Below, piece by piece: positions 1-10,000 of a DNA stretch of 64,000 nt. The first letter of the stretch is position 1. Each line of letters starts with the position of its first letter. Source of the DNA: Macrocystis pyrifera (lineage: Eukaryota > Sar > Phaeophyceae > Laminariales > Laminariaceae); assembly GCA_031763025.1 (NCBI GenBank), contig JASSKH010000012.1, forward strand, positions 1,984,001 through 2,048,000, read 5' to 3'. The notes beneath the pieces are model-generated. The model did no database searches. It worked only from the letters and a program-made list of their open reading frames with translations, and was not told the origin of the DNA. The position numbers and the translations under genes are program-made.

Positions 1-72
1 TCTCTCTCTGTACCCCCCCCACCCGTCTCTTTTTTCTCCTCTTGTGCTTCGACTTATTTTTCTCTGACAAAG

Positions 73-3000
73 AGCGATGTCGTGGACAGAATTGTCTCTT
101 TCCTGGCCAGCCCGGACCCGGCGGCCTCCAAGGGGCCGGTCGTGAAGAAGGCCAAGGCCGTCAAGAAGGTACGCAATAGTAGTCCCTTTATTGTGCCGGT
201 TGAGTGGTGCCGGCTGCCTCTATAGTGTCGGTATTGTTAGCTGGCGCGTACCGGCACTATTCCGATAAACACGAACTTTTCTCGATACGATTTCGATGCT
301 TGATGCATGGAAGCTTTCGATCAATGTCAGCGTAAAAAAATAACACGGGGATGCCAGGGGATGGAGGGCCAAACACTTGAGTTCGATCGATATATTGAAC
401 ATGCCGACATTTCGATATATCAAGACACGTTTGATAATTTATACCTGGTATCGAACATTCCGAGATATCGATGTATCAAAACACGTTCGATACGATACAT
501 CGAACATTCCGATATTTTGATATATCTAACAGCAATACGTATATTGTACACTATAATGCCGTGCTTTTTTCGTGCTTGGGTTCGTGCTTCCGTGGTATAT
601 ACTGTACTGGCATGCGTTTTTTTACTATTTCTGCTATTAATACTAAAGTAATAACCCTACACTGAATCAAAGTAATTTGTCTCCCAAAACGACGGTGGTT
701 TTGTGGGATCGGGGTTCTTGGTGGTCCCTGCCGGCGGCTAATTACATTTCCAGGTTCAGTTTGGTGGACTCAGGTTAGCGTTGGATGAGGATGCCAAGCT
801 GGAGCAGGGCGTTTTAGAAGCATTCTTCTGGTATACCAGTATATTGTGTAGCCCTACGTAAATTCGTCGTTTTCTTGCACAAATAGCTTGTTGCAGACTT
901 CTGCCCATATAGATATGTACCAGGTGCCTGGTTTGCTCCCCTTCACTATCAATATTGCTGCATTTCCCCCCACATACACTACAAGTAGTCCACTAATTTA
1001 GACGTCGGTGCAGTTCTTTTGTGTGTTTTGTGTTTTTGCTTGTGCTTTGCTGGTGCTCGTGTTTTGTGGTGGTTATTGTGCTTGGTGTTCTCGAGCTTGT
1101 TCTTGAGTTACAGCAGTAGGTATATATTATACGTACATACAAGGCGCTTCGCTCCGCGGGCGGCCTACGCCGCCCGCTACGCTCGCTCAGGAAGGAAAAG
1201 TACATCAAATTATGCGAAGCGGACAGAGCTCCATGATTGAATATTGTTTTTTTCATGATTGATTGTAGTTGCAAATTGGCGACTTTATAATGCCAAGAGT
1301 CCCGCGGCCATGCTTCAGGAGAAAACAGCTCGGACGCCACATACTCTTCGCGTCGCGGGCGGTTTTCCGCTACGCTCGCTCACATGTCGTACGTACGTAC
1401 ATACCCCAGGTAAGATACTTATTTTCTTCTTTCGATATGCTCAATATGTCTGTACTCGTATGTACGAAAGATAAAGCACAGCACGCACACCAGCACCGCA
1501 AAAACAATGAAAATGAAACTGAAATTTTCGGAAAGAAAAAGAATCCCTGTCCCCTCTCGTGTAATAATTTCCTGTCTGATTGGAACACCTTACGCCGGTC
1601 AAAAAAGAAGAAAGAAAAAAAATCAAACAACAGAGCTTCTCTCTCAGCCTCGTACGCCACCCGCCCCTCTCGCGACGACCTCACCACCGATTCGGTCCGG
1701 ACAAAGCTTCCCTCACTATCTGCCACAGTGAGCCCCGTCGCTCGCCTCGCGTGAGGCCCGGTGCTCACCGTGGCCGTCGTTCGCCAGCTCGACGATGTGT
1801 TGGTGCTCAGCCTGCGTACGTCTCTCTGTATTTTTTTTTTAATTATTTTTATTTTTTTTCATCATCACTTTTACTTTCCAGCCCACTCGTAGGAGGTTTT
1901 ACCCTCGACGATCTTCTGGACAAGCCGTGGTCACAGGTGTCGTTCCTTCTCCCCCCCGGTACTTGCCTTTATTTTTTGTCGCGCATAGGGTTCAGCATTC
2001 CCACTGCTCGTCGATTTTCATCGAATGTAGCTAACTCACGCTCTCGCGCTTTCCGCTTATCAATTTTTTATGCAAGAAAAGTCCCTACGAGCATGCACTC
2101 GGTGAGATTTGAACCCACGAAATTGATCTTGATAGGCACGCGGACCACCTACCAAGCCACCGGGGACGCCGGCTCAGTTCAGATTGGTCGCAAAAATTAG
2201 CACCAATTGATTTTATGTTGCTAATCAAAACGACCCTTATAAACTCGTAGATACTCTATCCGAAACCACAAATGGGGCCCAGACAGAGCCCATTCATGCT
2301 TCCCTCGTGTCTCGAGGCACACGCGATGCCTAGCCACGAAACCGGCGACCACGCTCCTTGCAATCCCCTCTTTACCGGCCACCATCCGCCGACACCCGCG
2401 ACGGCGCCGGGTTCGCCCGCGATGCCGTGCTCCGAGTACACGCACGCACACGAAACGAAAGGAGAAAAAAGAAAAAAATGACTGAAAGTGCCAAGAGAAA
2501 TGGAGAAAACAAAGACCCGCTGGAAAGGTCGGGCAAGTAATAAAAGGAGGCGATTCCCGAGTGGGAGCTCTGAGAGGCCAGGGATGTACCAACCGAGCAC
2601 GCTCAGAGATCGAGATATATATAATTTTATGATACAGTAGGTATATACGATAGATCTCGTTTTCATCTACCGGATTTTTTTTTTCAAGTACATACATATA
2701 CGTACGACGTACGTACCCTGTTTTTTTTTACATGGTATATCGTTTTCGCGTTTTGTTGTTCGATGTTCTAATATCCGTCTCATTCTATGTTTTGTTCTCT
2801 TTGTTTCATCGTATTGCAGCGAAAGTCCGTCGGCAAAGACGGCAAGGAGAAGAAGGCTAAGAAGGTCAAGCGGGAGGTGAAGCCGAGGCCCGTGTCGGGG
2901 TACATCATGTTCTGCAAGGGGGCTCGCCCCAAGCTGGCCAAGGAGGAGGGACGTGAGTTGATGCGAATTCCAGGGCTGCGAGTTGGCTGTCTAAAAGTCG

Positions 3001-6000
3001 CCGAGTACGGTATACTCTGTCCCTAAATCTTAGCACCTTTGTGGGTTACATTTTGAAATACAATCGGTCTTGACGTATGCTCGTAGAGACCGAATGGTTA
3101 CTGTAGTTGGCTAGGCATTAGAGTTACTAGGTATTATTACCTGGTATTAATGTTGTGGGCTAGGTATTTTCAAGTTAGTTGTTGCAATAGTTGGCTACTT
3201 AGAGCGCATACTTGCTGTAGTATATATAGGTAATGCAGCGGGGTTTTTTTGTACGGTAATTTTACGGAGTTTTGCGTCTCTGGCTGGCGCGCTTGTCGCT
3301 CGAACCGTTTTTTTTTTTTTAATAATGCAAGGACAAAAGTCAGGTAGTTGGCTTAATTCGCACCGAACTTACCCAACTTCTAACCAGCCGTGAAGTCCAG
3401 CTAGATTCCACAGCTGTATCCGTACGTACCGAAGTCGGTTTCGAAATTAGTGACATGCAAATATAGTATGATACGAGGAGACCGTTTATTTTCAAGCCTT
3501 ACGGCCTTTTTGGCGTTAATAATATATATATATATATACTGCCTGGTCGAGACCACAGTAGTAGTTTGAATATAATTCGACAATAACGGTTGCACATTTT
3601 GGCTCACTATTTCGTGACTATGGATACACTCCTCGATTGAGCAACTGCTTGTTCATAGCAGGTATATAATACGGTTGCTACTTTAAGTATATACGGCTCT
3701 GTCCCTGAATATCAGGACATCTTGTATATTAATATTAAATGAAAACGAACCTTACATTTAGGGACATAGTGCTATGATGTATCTATATTTGTTTTGCACG
3801 TAGGGCAATTACGGGCGAACACAGTAGTAAGGACCAAGTATGCTTAAGTAGTATTACGGGGGACCATAGTAAATAAGACCAAATATTGTTAGTGAAAATA
3901 GGTAAATATATAGGTTATTATGTATACCATAGGTCCATATTAACTATGGACCCCCGTAATAAAAACACTGGAATGTATAGCTTTTTGTGCATATGATGGG
4001 GTCCTGATCACTATGGTCCCCCGCAATCGCGCTTAGAAAAAGTAGGCCGGGTTGCGCGGACCAGCTTCTTCGAAGTCATCTCAGGGGTGTGAGATATCGA
4101 GCTCCTCATGTGCGAGGAGACCTCAGAAAATAGCAAGCCACCACCCGTACACGGTGGTGTTGCTCGTCTTAGTGTAGGGGGGGGGGTGTACTCATTATCA
4201 TGCATGGCCGTAGTCTTATGACCATAGACCCTCGCATACCTACAATGCCGGGACGGAGCGCGTCGGGTTTTCACCGACCAGGCTTAGTGTAGGGGGGGGG
4301 GGGGGGGGGGGGGGTACTCATTATCATGCATGGCCGTAGTCCTATGACCATCGACCCTCGCATCCCTACAATGCCGGGACGGAGCATGTCGGGTTTTCAC
4401 TGACCAGGCAGAGGGGGGGTATCAGTCAAAGGGTCAAACCCGCGACCTCGACGCCGTCATGCTTAAACAAGCACTGGTACCGCATTTGGGAGGTAGGTTT
4501 GCGCTCGTTAACCCATTTAGAAGTGTAGTCCCGCTATAAGGACAAACCGCTCAGATTGCAAGTAAATTGTAACCAAAATGGGACTGCGGCACTAATAAAA
4601 AAGGGTCAACCCTCTTGGGACTCCAGAGGGGAATGCATGGACGATAGCGTGTGTGTGACGATTGCGGCAACGATCACTGCGTGATTGAGGGATCATAAGA
4701 CATTGGCGTCCCGAGTTACGTGCGTCCGTCCACTGCAAGGAGTCGTACGGCACGAGCGCAACGTGATTTACTGCCGGGCGCTCACGCTCCTTGTAGTCGG
4801 TTGATAGCGCCAAAAGTACTGCCAGGTTATTGTTTTCGTCGTTGTCCCGGCATCCCAAAGCCGTTGTGTCCTCTTTTGACCTCAATGTTCTAGTTTTGGT
4901 ATAGGGGGCGATCAGTGATAAGGCCCAATCGCGGTCTCGATGCTACCTACAGTACGAGACCGGTCTGTTTGGACTTGTAAATAAGACCTCTCGTAGGCTT
5001 TTTCATAATATTAATATTACGGGGGACCATAGTAAATAGGACCAAATATTGTTAGTAAAAATAGGTAAATAGATAGGTTTTTATGTATATCATAGGTCCT
5101 GTTAACTATGGCCCCCCGTAATAGTAGTATTGCGGTAGTGGTTTCTGTATGGTGCCGGAGTAGTGCCGGCTGCACGCTATAGTGCCGTAGTCTATGCATA
5201 CCCTCATCATAAATTCCATATACAGTAGTCTAGTATTTCCGCAACACATGTAGTCCGTGCCCGCAAATGAACTTCGATTGTCCGCAACACATTTTTGAGG
5301 CAACCGCCCGTCCTATCGTACATAAGGTCATCGGATCCCTCTCCTCCCTTCCCACTCCCCAGCTAACCCCTCCTCCCTCCGTCTCTCTCTATTGCCCCTG
5401 CTGGCCTTGCCTCTGTCTGGTCTTCTTGTGCGCTTCTGGTATGGTCTTGTGCTGTGTTGTGTTGCTTTCGACAGCGATGAAGCCCCAGGAAATTATGGCG
5501 AAGATGGCCAAGCTGTGGAGCGAGTGCAGCGATGCCCAGAAGCAGGTGCGATACGATATCATCGCACACATACAGCAGGACAAGTCAGATCCCTATTTCA
5601 TTTCCTAGACCTCTGTTACATGATCTACAGCAGCACATCCCTTTTTCATGATCCAGGTCCCTATTTCGTTCTAGATTTTTTTTTTTTTTTTTTAATCCTC
5701 CGGCGGATTGATAAAAATAAAGCTTAAGCTCACCACACTTCCACGTTCCAATTTCGTGTCGTGTGTCAATTTAGCCCAGTTGGGCACGTTGACCCGGCCT
5801 AACCCCCGAGAGGAGCAGGTGCGGTGGAGATAGCCACCCGGGAGAGTCCTCCCGGGTAGTGTGGGACTTGCGCGAGCTCACCGACTAACAAAAACCGAGT
5901 CTATGAGGCCTTCCCGCCGGACTCGGACCAGTTACGGTCCACCCTACCCGTTGGGGCGTTGGTCCTCATAGAGATCGGTATTTCTTTATCCAGATCCCTC

Positions 6001-7094
6001 TTTAATTATATAGATCGGTGTTTAATTGTCTAGACCCCTATCACATGATCTAGATCCCTATTTCATGATCTAGATGATGCGGAGCAGATATATCCCTGAT
6101 ATATACGATCTGCGCGATTTGCTGCAGATCGTGTTGGCCGGGTGGGATCTGTATTCTATCCGGCTCTTGCACACGTGTTTTCCGGGTAGGATCTGTGTGA
6201 TAGAAGCTTTTTACGCGATATCTCATCACGCCAGATATAGGATCTAGTTGATCTATGATGCTATAGATAGATGATGTAACGTAGATGGTGATCTGTCCGT
6301 TCTGTGCATCATGGTAGGTGTTCTACGTTGTTGCACACATCGGCATTCACCCTTTCAGGACCTCAGTCCCGTCTTAGAGACAGAGTACACAAACATTTGA
6401 GCGGTTTATCCCCGAAACGGAACTGCAGTACTCCCAGCACCAAAAGAGTGAAATCAGATACACGATATGGTTGCTCGCTCGGGACACTGCCTGCTTCGGG
6501 CTTCGATTACGCTTTTGAGACTTAACGCCCTTTTATGGCACACCTCCGGTCCCGTTTTGGAGACAAAGTAGTTAAGAGCTTCAATGTTTTGTCCCCAAGA
6601 CGGGACTACAGCTCTACAAGGGTTGACGAACATGCCACTACACTCTCTATCTCTACCAGACAAGATTATTTTATAAACTCTGCCATGTACATGTATTCTA
6701 ATCCAGGGGGCCATAGTAAGTAGGACCTACTGTACACTCAAACACCTATATATTTATCTTTTTTTACTGACAATATTTGGTCCTATTTACTATGGTCCCT
6801 CGTAATAGTGCTTTTGAGTAATGAGGTATTTTACTGCCAGGTATATAGTGCACTGTGCAGGAAGCTACTGTAAATCTGACTCTAATTCCAAGTGCTATGT
6901 CCCCACAAACGGAAGTGCAGTCCTTAAGGCCTAAACGGGTCGAAACTAATATCCCCATTTTTTTACTTCGCCCGTTGGCTGTATTATACCGTCAACAGAA
7001 ATTCAAGCAGGCAGGGGTGAAGGAGTTCGAGAAGAAGCAGGCAGGCTTGGCCGCCGCTGGTGCTGGTGCGGAGGGTGGCGGTGGAGACGCTGAG
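73..7094 (+). CDS. DEK/SAP-like plus HMG-box chromatin protein, partial gene (four internal exons)
   Basis: Four exons with matching phases are 73-168, 2820-2952, 5475-5545 and 6999-7094. Donors are GTACGC, GTGAGT, GTGCGA and GTACGT; acceptors end in AG. Exon 1 encodes a short helical block (KSDVVDRIVSFLASPD) resembling the conserved N-terminal block of DEK proteins, followed by Lys-rich linker. Exon 2 starts an HMG box (KPRPVSGYIMFCKGARPKLA). Exon 3 continues it (MKPQEIMAKMAKLWSECSDA). Exon 4 gives its last helix and a Gly/Ala/Glu tail. HMG boxes bend DNA in the nucleus, so a chromatin or nucleosome role is the family expectation. The gene begins upstream of the window. Its 3' end is not found: exon 4 ends in phase 0 at a good donor and no convincing next exon is visible before the retroelement block. 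The introns hold SINE, MITE and poly-G repeats. The HMG call is firm; the DEK-like call is less so. Confidence 0.82.
238..510 (+). repeat. Dispersed TCGATA-rich repeat, copy 1 (intronic)
   Basis: The block carries recurring motifs such as TCGATATATCAAGACACG and CGAACATTCCGA at roughly 50-bp spacing. It also carries the phrase ACACGGGGATGCCAGGGG. An inverted relative lies at 44078-44275, where the same phrase and the same TCGATA words occur on the other strand. Its presence in introns of two unrelated genes marks it as a dispersed element. No target duplication could be defined. Confidence 0.55.
511..1829. other. HMG-gene intron 1 filler, no gene recognised
   Basis: The stretch contains T-rich and A-rich runs and no exon with coding character. 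The GC-rich words CGGGCGG and CGCTACGCTCGCTCA occur at 1144-1192 and again at 1345-1383, so a small duplicated motif is present. Overlapping open frames here run on both strands and have no recognisable domain. Confidence 0.4.
1830..2185 (-). mobile_element. tRNA-derived SINE, copy 1
   Basis: Read on the minus strand, the element opens with a tRNA-like head: an A-box-like TGGCTTGGTAGGTGG and a B-box arm of the form GTGGGTTCAAATCTCACC. A roughly 200-bp body follows, ending in an A-rich tail (runs of A with single T) at 1830-1860. A close copy lies at 29078-29413 and body fragments lie elsewhere in the window. The head, body and A-tail order is diagnostic of a Pol III SINE. The anticodon-loop word CTGTCAA hints at a tRNA-Asp-like source, but this is uncertain. 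Confidence 0.78.
2186..2819. other. HMG-gene intron 1, 3' part
   Basis: Nothing recognised beyond a CG-rich patch at 2380-2440 and a T-rich tract leading to the acceptor of the 2820 exon. Confidence 0.4.
3854..3959 (+). mobile_element. Stowaway-like MITE, copy 1
   Basis: A 106-bp element begins TTACGGGGGACCATAGTAAA and ends in the reverse complement of a closely related sequence. It is flanked by TA on both sides. It lies in intron 2 of the HMG gene. Eleven copies share the same termini and AT-rich core. Confidence 0.85.
4168..4407. repeat. Poly-G-headed repeat, two tandem copies
   Basis: Two units of about 115-125 bp lie at 4168-4284 and 4285-4407. Each starts CTTAGTGTA, then a G run (the second has 23 G, 4292-4314), then TACTCATTATCATGCATGGC, and ends near TTTTCACCGACCAGG. 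On the minus strand each unit encodes a similar peptide containing KTRRAPSRHCR and [13 protein letters not shown]. Related units lie at 39322-39433 and 60585-60660. Confidence 0.7.
4505..4615. mobile_element. Foldback (hairpin) element, copy 1
   Basis: The termini have the inverted form TTAACCCATTTAG...AGTCCCG and GGGACTGCGGCAC...AAAGGGTCAA. This matches the foldback family seen best at 7953-8050. Confidence 0.5.
4625..4870 (+). repeat. Dispersed repeat family 3, copy 1
   Basis: It shares ordered words with copies at 46390-46620 and 61905-62160: ACTGCGTGAT, GAGTTAC, TACGGCACG, GGGCGCTCAC and GTTGATA..CACCAAAA. Inverted copies occur at 7284-7512 and 8483-8665. No terminal inverted repeat could be fixed. 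Confidence 0.55.
5017..5121 (+). mobile_element. Stowaway-like MITE, copy 2
   Basis: A 105-bp element flanked by TA (5015-5016 and 5122-5123) in HMG intron 2. Ends TTACGGGGGACCATAGT and ACTATGGCCCCCCGTAA. Confidence 0.85.
5688..5975 (+). repeat. Dispersed repeat family 6, copy 1
   Basis: The sequence contains the near-palindromic CACCCGGGAGAGTCCTCCCG and ends near GGTCCACCCTACCCGTTGGG. A reverse-complement copy with the same order of words occupies 31330-31680. Both copies are intronic or intergenic. Confidence 0.6.
6000..6305 (+). mobile_element. GATC-rich TIR element (MITE family 2), copy 1
   Basis: It shares the order of motifs of the family: GATCTAGAT, ATATCCCTGAT, GGGTGGGATCTG and TTCCGGGTAGGATCTG, with a right end GGTGATCTGTCCGTTCTGTG. 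The right terminus matches the CACACGTCGGACAGATC inverted terminus of better copies; the left end is decayed. Confidence 0.55.
6343..6452. mobile_element. Foldback element, copy 2
   Basis: Inverted halves AGTCCCGTCTTAGAGACAGA and TCCCCGAAACGGAACTGCAG flank a short spacer. It belongs to the same family as 7953-8050. Confidence 0.5.
6522..6626. mobile_element. Foldback element, copy 3
   Basis: Inverted halves GGTCCCGTTTTGGAGACAAA and TGTCCCCAAGACGGGACTAC form a hairpin with an extended stem (TTAACGCCCTTTTA / ACAAGGGTTGAC). Confidence 0.6.
6701..6805 (-). mobile_element. Stowaway-like MITE, copy 3
   Basis: It lies opposite in orientation to copy 1, ends ACTATGGTCCCTCGTAA, and has TA after it. 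The left end is slightly decayed (CCAGGGGGCCATAGT). Located in HMG intron 3. Confidence 0.75.
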
Positions 7095-7163
7095 GTACGT
7101 CAAAAAAAAATAGACGTGCTATCATGCCTGCAGTGGTGCGATAGGGTACGATATATCTCGCTA

Positions 7164-7275
7164 TTACGGGGGTCCATAGTTAGTGGGACGTATGGTATAC
7201 ATAAAACCTACCAGGTATATATTTCCCTATTTTTACTTAACAATATTTGGTCCTATTTACTATGGTCTCCCGTAA
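7164..7275 (-). mobile_element. Stowaway-like MITE, copy 4, with a 7-bp micro-insertion
   Basis: Flanked by TA at 7162-7163 and 7276-7277. Compared with the other minus-oriented copies it has an extra ACCAGGT inside the conserved AAACCTATATATTTCCC stretch. It lies just after the last recognised HMG exon. Confidence 0.85.
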
Positions 7276-7283
7276 TAGGAAAT

Positions 7284-7512
7284 CGCTCTGGTGGGGTGGA
7301 CATTTTTACTATTGCCGAGAGAGAGAGACCCAGCACAACAGTGGTAACTCTGGTGATGTCGCCCAGCAGCAGTACGGGTAGAATCACGTTGCACCCGTGC
7401 CGTACTTCTGCTGCATTCAACCATTGTAACTCGGACACCATGTTGTAGAATATCATCCCCCAATCACCAATCACGCAGTGGCCGTTGCTGTATCGTCATT
7501 TTTGTAACGTCC
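7284..7512 (-). repeat. Dispersed repeat family 3, copy 2
   Basis: Inverted relative of 46390-46620, with GGCCACTGCGTGATT, CCGAGTTACAATGGTTGAA and TACGGCACGGG on the minus strand. An open minus-strand frame crosses it, but the same frame is not kept in other copies. Confidence 0.5.
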
Positions 7513-7952
7513 ATTTTCCGCTCTGAAATCCCGAGAGGGCTAAATATAGTGTGCGCTGGCTGCCAGACAGACGCACATAACACATTTTCCCGTCAATTTC
7601 CTGAGGCTCCTCTCCTTTTGCGGAGAGAGCTCTCTGTACTCTCAGATAAGTCACACATACATTGACTTGCGGAAACGTAACAGTACAACCCCACTGAACA
7701 ATATCATGGCCTACCGTACTGCTTTAGGTATAAAAACGAGTGATATTGAAACAGAACACAAATGGCACTCCAACGATATCGGGTACACTGCTCTGGACGG
7801 AAAACTAAGGAGCGTTTGAACGTTAATATGGACACCAAACGGTCCTTACCTTTCCGATCACTTACAGCTCCTCGGTTGAAGAGCCCCGTTCGGCAGTTTT
7901 TTTTTTTTTTTTTTTTTTTTTTGCGAAAATGTGCTATATATACACCCCTGTC

Positions 7953-8050
7953 TTGACCGTTTTAGTACTGCAGTCCCGTTTTGGGGATTAACTACTTGAA
8001 CATTAAGTGAATTGAACCCCAAAGGGGACTGCAGCGTTAAAAGGGTTAAC
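7953..8050. mobile_element. Foldback element, best-preserved copy
   Basis: The halves TACTGCAGTCCCGTTTTGGG and CCCCAAAGGGGACTGCAGCG pair across a short loop. The outer stem ACCGTTTTAG / GTTAAAAGGGTTA continues outside them. The element is almost entirely palindromic and under 100 bp. Confidence 0.7.
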
Positions 8051-8482
8051 GCGCGTCGAAAAAAAACGTGACGATGACGGTATCCTCCACACGAAGCAGC
8101 CCGGGCTGCCAGGTTGGGGGATATGATGCTTTTAAGGAGCCCATTTGAGACCCCCGAGAGACATACGTGACAGATTTTTTTTTTTTTTAATCGGCCACAC
8201 CCTTCAGTCTCAGTCCTCACAACAGCAGTACAATATAAATGTTGCCAGCCAGATATCCACCGCCAGCTTCCTGTGCTCTGCCGTGTATTCTTCGCTTGTC
8301 TAATTGCCCGCCGTGTCCTCGTCTCTCTCCTGAATCAGGAGTTCAACTTCAACCAGATTCGCTCTCTCTCATACTCGTACGTGTCCCCATATCAAATATG
8401 CTTTCCATGGACGTTACGATTCAAATGCCGGTCCACAAACCCCAGATTTCCCACGTTCAATCTTGCACTTCTATGAACGCAG

Positions 8483-8665
8483 TGTGAGTGTTTCGGGGTA
8501 GCAGTAGGTGTAGCATGATAACATCATGCTGTGCCCGTTGTCGCATGACTCCTTTCGACCAATGTATTTCGGGCACCAGCTTGTATCATCCCCCAATCAT
8601 GTAATCATGCAAACGCCGATGCTGTAGCGGTCCCTTTTTGACCGTCAATTTTCCCCACTGAAGGC
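8483..8665 (-). repeat. Dispersed repeat family 3, copy 3 (diverged)
   Basis: On the minus strand it keeps the phrase GATTGGGGGATGATA also present in the 7284-7512 copy and the same spacing of flanking words. More diverged than the others. Confidence 0.4.
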
Positions 8666-9473
8666 TCAAGAGGGTTAGCGTGTCGGATCCCCATTCAAGG
8701 AGCTATTAAGCATGCGCGTGTCATTAATAGTAGTGGCATGAACTATCGTACGATGTAATATGTTGTATGCTCACATTGTGGTAAAAAGGACCATTCTTAC
8801 AGTAAGAGGGTGTGGTTCCTGATTTTTCTTCTTTTTTTTTGTCCAAGAAAACAGGAAAAGCATCTTTTTTTTTTTTCCTTCATCAGGAAAGTTAACAGAC
8901 GACGGAAAAGAAACAACAGGAACGCTTACGTAATGGCACTCATTTTATTCCTCTCTCTGGAAAAAAAGAACCATAAAGAAAAAAAAGAAGAGGAAAAACC
9001 ACGAAAATCGGGAAATTCATAAGCCCTTCGACAATAACGGCCCTTAAGGCACTTTGAATATATTTTATCGATCGCTATACATGCTATATATGAGTCCCAT
9101 AGGGGTTGACAAACTCCTCCCTTTCCCGAATTTTCAGGATGAAGAGTAGACCTCTTCTGCATCGCCAAAGCTTCCTCGGGCCGGTGGACAGACGAGAGAG
9201 GAAGAGAGGAAGGGCTTGCAAACACGCCCGTGCACACCCCCGACATGACCTGTTGGGGGGGGAGGGGGAGGGGGGCATGACATTCTTTTTCGTAGCAAAG
9301 CAGCCTGGGTGTGTGTGGGGGAAGCATTTTTTTTTTTTTTTTTTTCGTAGCGAAGCAGGCCGCCCCTCGTACATTACTTCCTCACATTGTACATCATCAT
9401 CGCAGAGGGTTTTTCTGCGCCTTGGAAGGTTGACCGAACCAAGAGGGGGAGGGATGGAAACAGAGCAATCATG
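8666..9473. other. Intergenic DNA, homopolymer tracts
   Basis: The stretch holds several T and A runs (for example T at 9329-9346), G-rich patches at 9250-9275 and a purine-rich block at 9435-9540. No exon, RNA gene or TIR element was recognised. Confidence 0.4.
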
Positions 9474-10000
9474 ACATACTGGGGTTTCCTTTTTTTCGCG
9501 GGGGAGGAAAGGGGGGGGGGGGGGAGGTTGGAGGGGGGTAACGGGTTCTTCCCGCGTAAACACGTACCCTCGCACCAGGTAGGCTCTAGGAGATTAATGC
9601 TTTCCATGATGTTCTCCTTTTTGTTGTTGCTGTGCTGTGGTATACACAACAACGGCTGTTTACTGTTTACTACGCCTTCTGTTGTTTAGCTTAGCGTGGG
9701 CGTTCATGGCATGTTTGTTCAGATCAGAGGAGGGGTGTTTTTTCTGGTGGGAGGAGGGGACGGGGGACACTTTCTTGGTGGCGCCGGGGGTTGAGCTCGG
9801 GGTTTGTGTGGGCTGGCCGGCTTTTTTTCTCTTATTTCCTCCTGTCCTGAGGTTTTACGCCGTCGCTGCCGTTGTTTTTGTTGCTGCTGAAGATTTTGCT
9901 GTTTAAGCACCGACTACTGTGGCATATCTGATTAATTTACTTATATCAATAGCATATTACGGTTACGCATATATGAACCCCCTGCTTGCTGTGTGTTTGT
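9474..10000 (+). repeat. Large direct repeat, left copy, segment 1
   Basis: Nearly identical to 24356-24880, with few substitutions and small indels. Together with 12378-13608 it forms the left copy of a roughly 1.75 kb segment whose right copy begins exactly at the outer edge of LTR C. The segment contains a G-rich stretch near 9510 and no recognised gene. Confidence 0.85.

Noticed and set aside
1580-2200. 206-codon plus-strand frame with VGGFTLDDLLDKPWSQVS
   Set aside because: The recognisable part is the reverse complement of the SINE body and recurs as non-coding repeat at four other places.
8339-8377. Possible fifth exon of the HMG-box gene (EFNFNQIRSLSYS) with a good acceptor and GTACGT donor
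   Set aside because: Phase fits, but the peptide has no conserved feature and no following exon was found, so it is not called.
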